Origin: Planctomycetota bacterium
Lineage (GTDB): Bacteria; Planctomycetota; PLA2
DNA length: 8,517 nucleotides
Assembly (NCBI GenBank): GCA_023150495.1
Contig: JAKLKT010000103.1
Span: 1-8,517 of the forward strand
Reading direction: 5' to 3'
The notes beneath the pieces were generated by a model. The model had not been told where the DNA came from and did not search any database. It saw only the letters and a program-made list of their open reading frames with translations. Shown here piece by piece: positions 5,090-8,517 of this stretch (its first letter is position 1; the number at the start of each line of letters is the position of its first letter). Position numbers and translations under genes: made by a program.

Positions 5090-6495
5090 TACGCCTGGGC
5101 CACGCGTACCGTGTTCGTCCGCGTGCCCTTCGCCCAGATCGGCGAGCCGAAGACGCAGACCACCCGGTCGCCCTTGCGCAGCGAGCCGTCGGCGCGCAGG
5201 CGCCCGAGCGTGTGCGCGATGATCTTCTCCGGGTCGGCGATGGGCTTCACGGTGGCCGCCGACACGCCCCACATGAGCGCCACGCGGCGGCGCACGGCGG
5301 GGTCGGTCGCGAACGAGTAGATCGGCACCGAGGGGCGGTCCGCGCTGATGAGGCGCGCGGTGCGGCCCGAGCCGGTGATCGTCACGATCGCGCGCGCCCC
5401 CACCTTCTTCGCGACGTCGACAGCGGCGTCCGCGACCGCCCAATCCGGCCGCGAGCCCGCGCGCCCCGTCAGCCTCGGGAGCTCGAGGTCGTACGTCAAG
5501 AGGGAGTTCTCGACGGTCGAGAGGATGCGCTGCATGTAGCGGACGGCGCGCGGCGGGTCGCGGCCGATCGCGGTCTCGTCGGAGAGGAGCGTGGCGTCGG
5601 CGCCGTCGAGGACCGCGTTGCCGACGTCCAGCAGCTCGGCGCGCGTGGGGCGCGGGCTGTGGACCATCGACGCGAGCATCTCGGTCGCGACCATCACGGG
5701 CTTCCTCGCCCGCTTCGCCGCGGCGATCAGGCTCTTCTGGAGCACCGGCAGCTCCTCCGGCCGCATCTCGACGGCGAGGTCGCCGCGCGCGATGAGGATC
5801 CCGTCCGACGCCGCCGTGATCTCGTCGATCGCGGCGACCGCCTCGGGCCGCTCGATCTTCGCGATGATGGGGACCCCGGCGGCGTGGCGCCGGCAGCGCA
5901 CGAGGTCGTCCGCCTCGCGCACGAACGAGAGCGCGAAGAAGTCGACCTCGGCCCGGACGCCCGCGCGGACGTGCTGCAGGTCGCGCTTCGTCGGGACGCT
6001 CAGGAGCACGGGGAGCCCCGGGAGGTTGATCCCGGCGCGCGACTTCAGGAGGCCGCCCCGCACCACGCGGCCCTTCACCTCGTGCTTCTTCACCGAGAGC
6101 ACCTCGAGGCGCAGGAAGCCGTCGGAGAGGAACAGGTCCGCGCCGCGGCGCAGGTGCGGGAGGATCGACGCGAGGCGCACCGGGATCCGGCCCTCGCCCG
6201 GCCGGTCCGCGAGTACCACGGTCTCGCCCTCGATGAGCCGGATCGGCTCCTTCAGGTCGCCGATGCGCCGCTTGATCCCCTGGAGGTCGAGGAGCACGGC
6301 GACGTCGCGCCCCGCGCGGCGGCCGGCACGCCGGATGCGGTCGACCCAGAACCCGACCGCCGGCGGCTCGACGTGGGACGCGTTGATCCGCACCGCGTCG
6401 ACGCCCTCCCGGATCACCTCCTCGAGGATCTTCGGCGAGGCGGACGCCGGACCGACGGTGACCGCGATCTTGACCCGCTCCCAGTGCGTGCGCAT
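5089..6495 (-). CDS. pyk: Pyruvate kinase, predicted K+-independent type
   Basis: Catalyses phosphoenolpyruvate + ADP to pyruvate + ATP, the last step of glycolysis, in the cytoplasm. At 468 residues the length is normal. The N-terminal motif is VTVGPAS. Active-site residues include Arg36, Asn38 and Ser40 in RINASH, Asp70, Arg77, Lys213 and Glu215 in AKIERPE, Asp239 in ARGDL and Thr271 in ATEML, with PRPTRAE at 281-287. The B domain (about 80-170) is present and the C-terminal domain includes ITGSGRTARLIS. Residues 70-79 read DLQGIKRRIG: Leu, Gln and Lys stand where K+-dependent enzymes have Thr, Lys and Glu (DTKGPEIRTG), the pattern of K+-independent enzymes. Oddities: Ile74 for a near-invariant Pro, Ala241 for the Gly in GDLG and Asp306 for the Gly in LSGE. 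The start follows no Shine-Dalgarno; a 388-bp structured region lies upstream. Confidence 0.93.
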   Translation of the reverse strand: MRTHWERVKIAVTVGPASASPKILEEVIREGVDAVRINASHVEPPAVGFWVDRIRRAGRRAGRDVAVLLDLQGIKRRIGDLKEPIRLIEGETVVLADRPGEGRIPVRLASILPHLRRGADLFLSDGFLRLEVLSVKKHEVKGRVVRGGLLKSRAGINLPGLPVLLSVPTKRDLQHVRAGVRAEVDFFALSFVREADDLVRCRRHAAGVPIIAKIERPEAVAAIDEITAASDGILIARGDLAVEMRPEELPVLQKSLIAAAKRARKPVMVATEMLASMVHSPRPTRAELLDVGNAVLDGADATLLSDETAIGRDPPRAVRYMQRILSTVENSLLTYDLELPRLTGRAGSRPDWAVADAAVDVAKKVGARAIVTITGSGRTARLISADRPSVPIYSFATDPAVRRRVALMWGVSAATVKPIADPEKIIAHTLGRLRADGSLRKGDRVVCVFGSPIWAKGTRTNTVRVAQA

Positions 6496-6562
6496 GGGCG
6501 AGAGGATACGCGGTCGACCCTAGAAGCGGAGATGAAGGGGCGCGCGGAGGCGGAGGGGCCGG

Positions 6563-6599
6563 AAAATGGGCGGGCCCGGCGCATCGCTGCGCCGGGCCC
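6563..6599 (-). terminator. Strong hairpin with GNRA loop upstream of pyk
   Basis: A perfect 12-bp GC stem, 6572-6583 with 6588-6599. On the minus strand the loop is GCGA, a stable GNRA tetraloop, followed 5 bases later by TTTT (6566-6563). On the plus strand the loop is UCGC, followed at once by TTT only (6600-6602). The loop favours the minus strand, as the 3' end of an RNA made from the interval upstream or as an attenuator in the pyk leader. A plus-strand terminator is possible, but no gene upstream on that strand would need it. Confidence 0.55.
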
Positions 6600-6624
6600 T
6601 TTCGGCAAGAAAGTGGAGGTGGGA

Positions 6625-6732
6625 ATGAGAGAGCGCAGCCGTTGCAGCTGCGTTGGGCACGCCGGGACATTAACACATGCCGTGCCGCTCAGATGCGGCC
6701 GCCGGCGACCGGCGCATAAGTCATTACGCTGA
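6625..6732 (+). CDS. Possible 35-residue Cys/His-rich microprotein
   Basis: A short ORF from ATG 6625-6627 to TGA at 6730-6732, preceded by GGAGGT (6615-6620) with a 4-base spacer, the best ribosome site in the intergenic region. The product is basic (MRERSRCSCVGHAG..., ending RRRPAHKSLR) with Cys7, Cys9, His12, His18, Cys24 and His31, which could bind a metal. I do not recognise a family. The same DNA is full of stems and may instead be an RNA gene on the other strand, so the SD could be chance. Confidence 0.2.
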   Translation: MRERSRCSCVGHAGTLTHAVPLRCGRRRPAHKSLR

Positions 6733-6883
6733 TTGATATTATGTCGAAAATGGCCATGGACCGCACGCCCCCGGAGCCCCCTACGGATGCGTAGCTTTTC
6801 TTTACGCTCCATTGGACACCGAGGCCACCAGGGCCGCCATTGTGGCGGGACCCGCAGGCCGTCATCAGGAGCGGAAGAAAACC

Positions 6884-7345
6884 TTACGGTCGCAGCGCCG
6901 CGATCGCGCGTTCGGGGTCGCGGCACGACAGGAACACCTTCCACCGGCGCCCGCTCTCGTCGTCGAAGGTGAGGAGGACGCCGCGCCGGCAGCCGAGCAC
7001 GGAGTACGCGCGCTCGCGCGGCTCCCAGCCGAGCCGGTACCCCCAGCCCATGTAGCGCGCCGCGGGGTAGTCCTTCGCCTCCGTGGCGACGACACGCTCT
7101 CTCGGCACCCTGCGCCGGATCCCGCCGAAGCCGAAGCCCACGCCAAGGGGCCCGAACTCGATCTCGACGTGGCGCATGCGCCAGAACACATAGGCGACGA
7201 GGAGGAGCGGCGCGAGCGCCGCGAGGATCGTCCAGCCCCTCGGGGCGGCGCCAAGGACCAGCGCGAGCGGGCCCGCGACGAGCAGGAGCGCGAGCGCGAG
7301 CAGGAGCCACCCGGGCCATCCCACGCGCTCGCGATACGGTTCCAT
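6884..7345 (-). CDS. Small membrane-anchored protein, PH-like C-terminal domain suspected
   Basis: A 153-residue protein of unknown function. Two hydrophobic helices, about 12-33 and 38-55, joined by a short loop (GAAPRGWT) form a hairpin in the inner membrane. The remainder (about 58-153) is soluble and beta-rich: VEIEFGPLGVGFGFGG, VVATEAKDY, then YMGWGYRLGWEPRERAYSVLGCRRGVLLTF, and a final helix RDPERAIAALRP. The order 'GWG(Y/I)R... Y.V.G.RGV.L.F..GRR..V...DPE.A..AL' resembles small bacterial PH-like domain proteins, but this is pattern recognition only. The start is uncertain: I chose ATG 7345 (GGGGG 4 bases upstream), and ATG 7354 would add three residues. The longer frame from 7465 would overlap the divergent gene. 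It is 25 bp from that gene's start and is followed by the structured region before pyk. Confidence 0.7.
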   Translation of the reverse strand: MEPYRERVGWPGWLLLALALLLVAGPLALVLGAAPRGWTILAALAPLLLVAYVFWRMRHVEIEFGPLGVGFGFGGIRRRVPRERVVATEAKDYPAARYMGWGYRLGWEPRERAYSVLGCRRGVLLTFDDESGRRWKVFLSCRDPERAIAALRP

Positions 7346-7370
7346 GGCCCCCATTGTGCATGATGGCGTC

Positions 7371-8517
7371 GTGCGGACGCGCCTCCTCGCCGGCACCCTG
7401 CTCGCGCTCGCGTCGCTCGCGGCCGCGGGCCCGCCTCCGGAGCTCCGGTGCCGCTTCGGCAGCACGCACGCGCATTGCTGGCTCGAGACCGGCGGCGACG
7501 ACGGCGGATTCCGGACGGACGTGCCGTCCGAGACGGCGAGGCGCGAGCCGTCCGACGGCGAGGCGCGCCGCGCGTTCCGGCGCGACCATGCGGACCTCTA
7601 CCGCGGCGGCACTCCCGCCGACGCGTTCCGCTACGCGCGCGAGAAGGGCGGCCTCGACTTCCTCGCGCTGACGATCCACAGCCACATGGCGACGCCCGCG
7701 GAGTACGCGGCCATCCGTGACGCCGCCGCCGAGGCCAACCGGCGCTACGGCGGCGCCTTCTGCGCGCTCGCCGGCCAGGAGTGGTCGACGATCTCCTCGG
7801 GCAACCACGTGAACATCCTCGGCGCGACGGAGATCTGCGCGTCGCCGAACGGCCGCTACGACGCGCTCTATGAGAGGTGGCTCCCCGCGCGCGCGGAGGC
7901 CCCCGTCGTCGTGCTCAACCACCCGTTCCGCGCGCAGGGCGAGCTGGACCGGCGCCTCCTCGAGACCGAGTACGGCCTCGACGACTTCGGCGGCGATCCG
8001 GCGGCGCTCGCGCGCGCCGCGAACCCGCACGTGCACCTGATCGAGGTCGTGACGGGCCCCGCCTTCGGCCGCCTCGAGACACGCCGCCGCTGGCGCGGCA
8101 ACCCGGACGGCTACTTCCGGCAGCTCAATCGCGGCCTCCGCGTCGCCCCGTGCGCGGGCTCGGACAACCACTACCAGAACTGGGGCACCTCCTCGCCCGC
8201 ACGCACGGGCGTGTGGACGAGGGACCTCTCGCCCGCGGAGGTGCTCTCCGCGCTCCGCGCGCGCCGCACGTTCGCGACCGAGGACGAGAACCTCTCGCTC
8301 TGGCTCGAGGCCGAAGGGGTCCCCATGGGCGGCACGCTCGCGACCGCGGCCACACGGGTGCGCGCGTCCCTCTGGATCTCCGACGGGGACGAGCCCCGCG
8401 CCCGGTACCGGGTGCGGTGGATCGCGGATCCTGACGGCGTGCTCGGGGACGAGGCGAAGGTCGTCCGCGAGGCGGAGGGGGTCGCGGGGGAGGTGTCCCT
8501 TGACCTCGACCTCCCCC
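7371..8517 (+). CDS. Secreted PHP/CehA-like metallohydrolase, 3' end outside window
   Basis: The first 382 residues of an exported metal-dependent hydrolase; the substrate (a phosphate or carbamate-type ester in related enzymes) is unknown. GTG 7371 gives a clean signal peptide (MRTRLLAGTLLALASLAAAG). GTG 7356 in the same frame would add five residues, and no clear Shine-Dalgarno separates them. PHP-type metal motifs in order: HAH (33-35), LDFLALTIHSH (95-105), Glu137 in GQEWS, GNHVNILGA (144-152), LNHPF with His184 and GSDNH (263-267). Then come RTGVWTRDLSPAEVLSALRARRTFATEDEN, typical of CehA/McbA-like proteins, and a beta-rich C-terminal domain that is cut off. In relatives the second motif is usually (L/I)TDHxx; here the Asp is Ile102, with an extra His at 105. 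It diverges from the 6884-7345 gene. Confidence 0.82.
   Translation, partial: MRTRLLAGTLLALASLAAAGPPPELRCRFGSTHAHCWLETGGDDGGFRTDVPSETARREPSDGEARRAFRRDHADLYRGGTPADAFRYAREKGGLDFLALTIHSHMATPAEYAAIRDAAAEANRRYGGAFCALAGQEWSTISSGNHVNILGATEICASPNGRYDALYERWLPARAEAPVVVLNHPFRAQGELDRRLLETEYGLDDFGGDPAALARAANPHVHLIEVVTGPAFGRLETRRRWRGNPDGYFRQLNRGLRVAPCAGSDNHYQNWGTSSPARTGVWTRDLSPAEVLSALRARRTFATEDENLSLWLEAEGVPMGGTLATAATRVRASLWISDGDEPRARYRVRWIADPDGVLGDEAKVVREAEGVAGEVSLDLDLP

Larger units (their letters stand above)
6563..6865 (-). ncRNA. Candidate structured RNA in the region upstream of pyk, family not recognised
   Basis: The 388-bp gap 6496-6883 has no credible long gene, but is dense in stems and has AT-rich patches unusual for this window. 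Stems (plus coordinates): 6823-6826/6857-6860 enclosing 6831-6833/6851-6853 and 6834-6839/6843-6848; 6773-6777/6806-6810 enclosing 6781-6785/6790-6794; 6714-6719/6724-6729; 6700-6705/6709-6714; 6656-6661/6681-6686; 6634-6639/6647-6652; 6599-6603/6609-6613; and the hairpin at 6572-6599. Some overlap and must be alternatives. Two details favour the minus strand: stem 6714-6729 has a G-U pair there but an A-C mismatch on plus, and the last loop is GNRA only on minus. A weak minus -10 (CATAAT, 6743-6738) could give a shorter 160-nt RNA. It could be an sRNA or the pyk leader. The rest of the gap, 6496-6562 and 6866-6883, shows nothing. Confidence 0.35.

Noticed and set aside
6625..6732. Resemblance of the small ORF's end to eukaryotic/archaeal eL37 (TH...RCGRRR..HK)
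   Set aside because: Only a handful of residues match, the second zinc Cys pair is missing and the window is clearly bacterial.
6734..6742. Plus-strand extended -10 promoter TGATATTAT
   Set aside because: A fair -10 match, but no -35 at 17-18 bases, and it would read into genes on the opposite strand.
6689..6757. Minus-strand 22-residue hydrophobic ORF beginning MAIFDIISIS
   Set aside because: No ribosome site, very short and overlaps the stem-rich interval; could be chance in an AT-rich patch.
6741..6794. Plus-strand 17-residue ORF (MSKMAMDRTPPEPPTDA)
   Set aside because: No ribosome site, tiny, no recognisable sequence and inside the candidate RNA.
6563..6865. tmRNA, RNase P RNA, SRP RNA or a known riboswitch
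   Set aside because: No tRNA-like 3' end or tag ORF, no GGAAAGUCC-type RNase P core, no SRP tetraloop region and no recognisable aptamer core on either strand.
4946..8171. Several other long shadow ORFs (4946-6676, 5212-6732, 6414-8171)
   Set aside because: Repetitive Arg/Ala/Pro/Gly compositions, crossing unrelated genes; the real frames carry clear family motifs.

Overview
The window comes from a very GC-rich bacterial chromosome with strongly biased third codon positions. It holds housekeeping genes (peptide chain release factor 2, pyruvate kinase) among envelope and secreted proteins. The VWA protein with HEAT-like repeats, the small beta module inside a transporter and the secreted PHP-type hydrolase recall Planctomycetota or similar high-GC environmental lineages. 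That placement is a family-level impression, not a demonstrated assignment.

Layout, left to right: (i) 1-198 (-), 5' end of prfB with an intact programmed +1 frameshift site, preceded by a G-quadruplex-type leader; (ii) 300-797 (-), a double zinc-ribbon protein; (iii) 829-2295 (+), an exported HtrA/Deg-type serine protease; (iv) 2296-2395, a convergent spacer with two dyads; (v) 2396-3709 (-), an exported HEAT-like/VWA protein; (vi) 3732-5060 (+), an AI-2E/PerM-family membrane protein with an inserted repeat and beta module; (vii) 5061-5088, a G/C-tract spacer; (viii) 5089-6495 (-), pyruvate kinase; (ix) 6496-6883, a 388-bp non-coding region full of hairpins, with small signs that the minus strand is transcribed; (x) 6884-7345 (-), a membrane-anchored small protein; (xi) 7371-8517 (+), the start of a secreted PHP/CehA-like metallohydrolase running off the window.

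The genes do not form one pathway. Strand changes are frequent, and the three divergent start-codon pairs are only 22-31 bp apart, so promoters must overlap the opposing genes or transcripts must have almost no leader. Only two of the seven genes (300-797 and 829-2295) have a clear Shine-Dalgarno sequence. I found no mobile element, CRISPR array, tRNA or rRNA. The least explained parts are the structured 6563-6865 interval, the recurring minus-strand G-tract motif and the insertion in the AI-2E protein.
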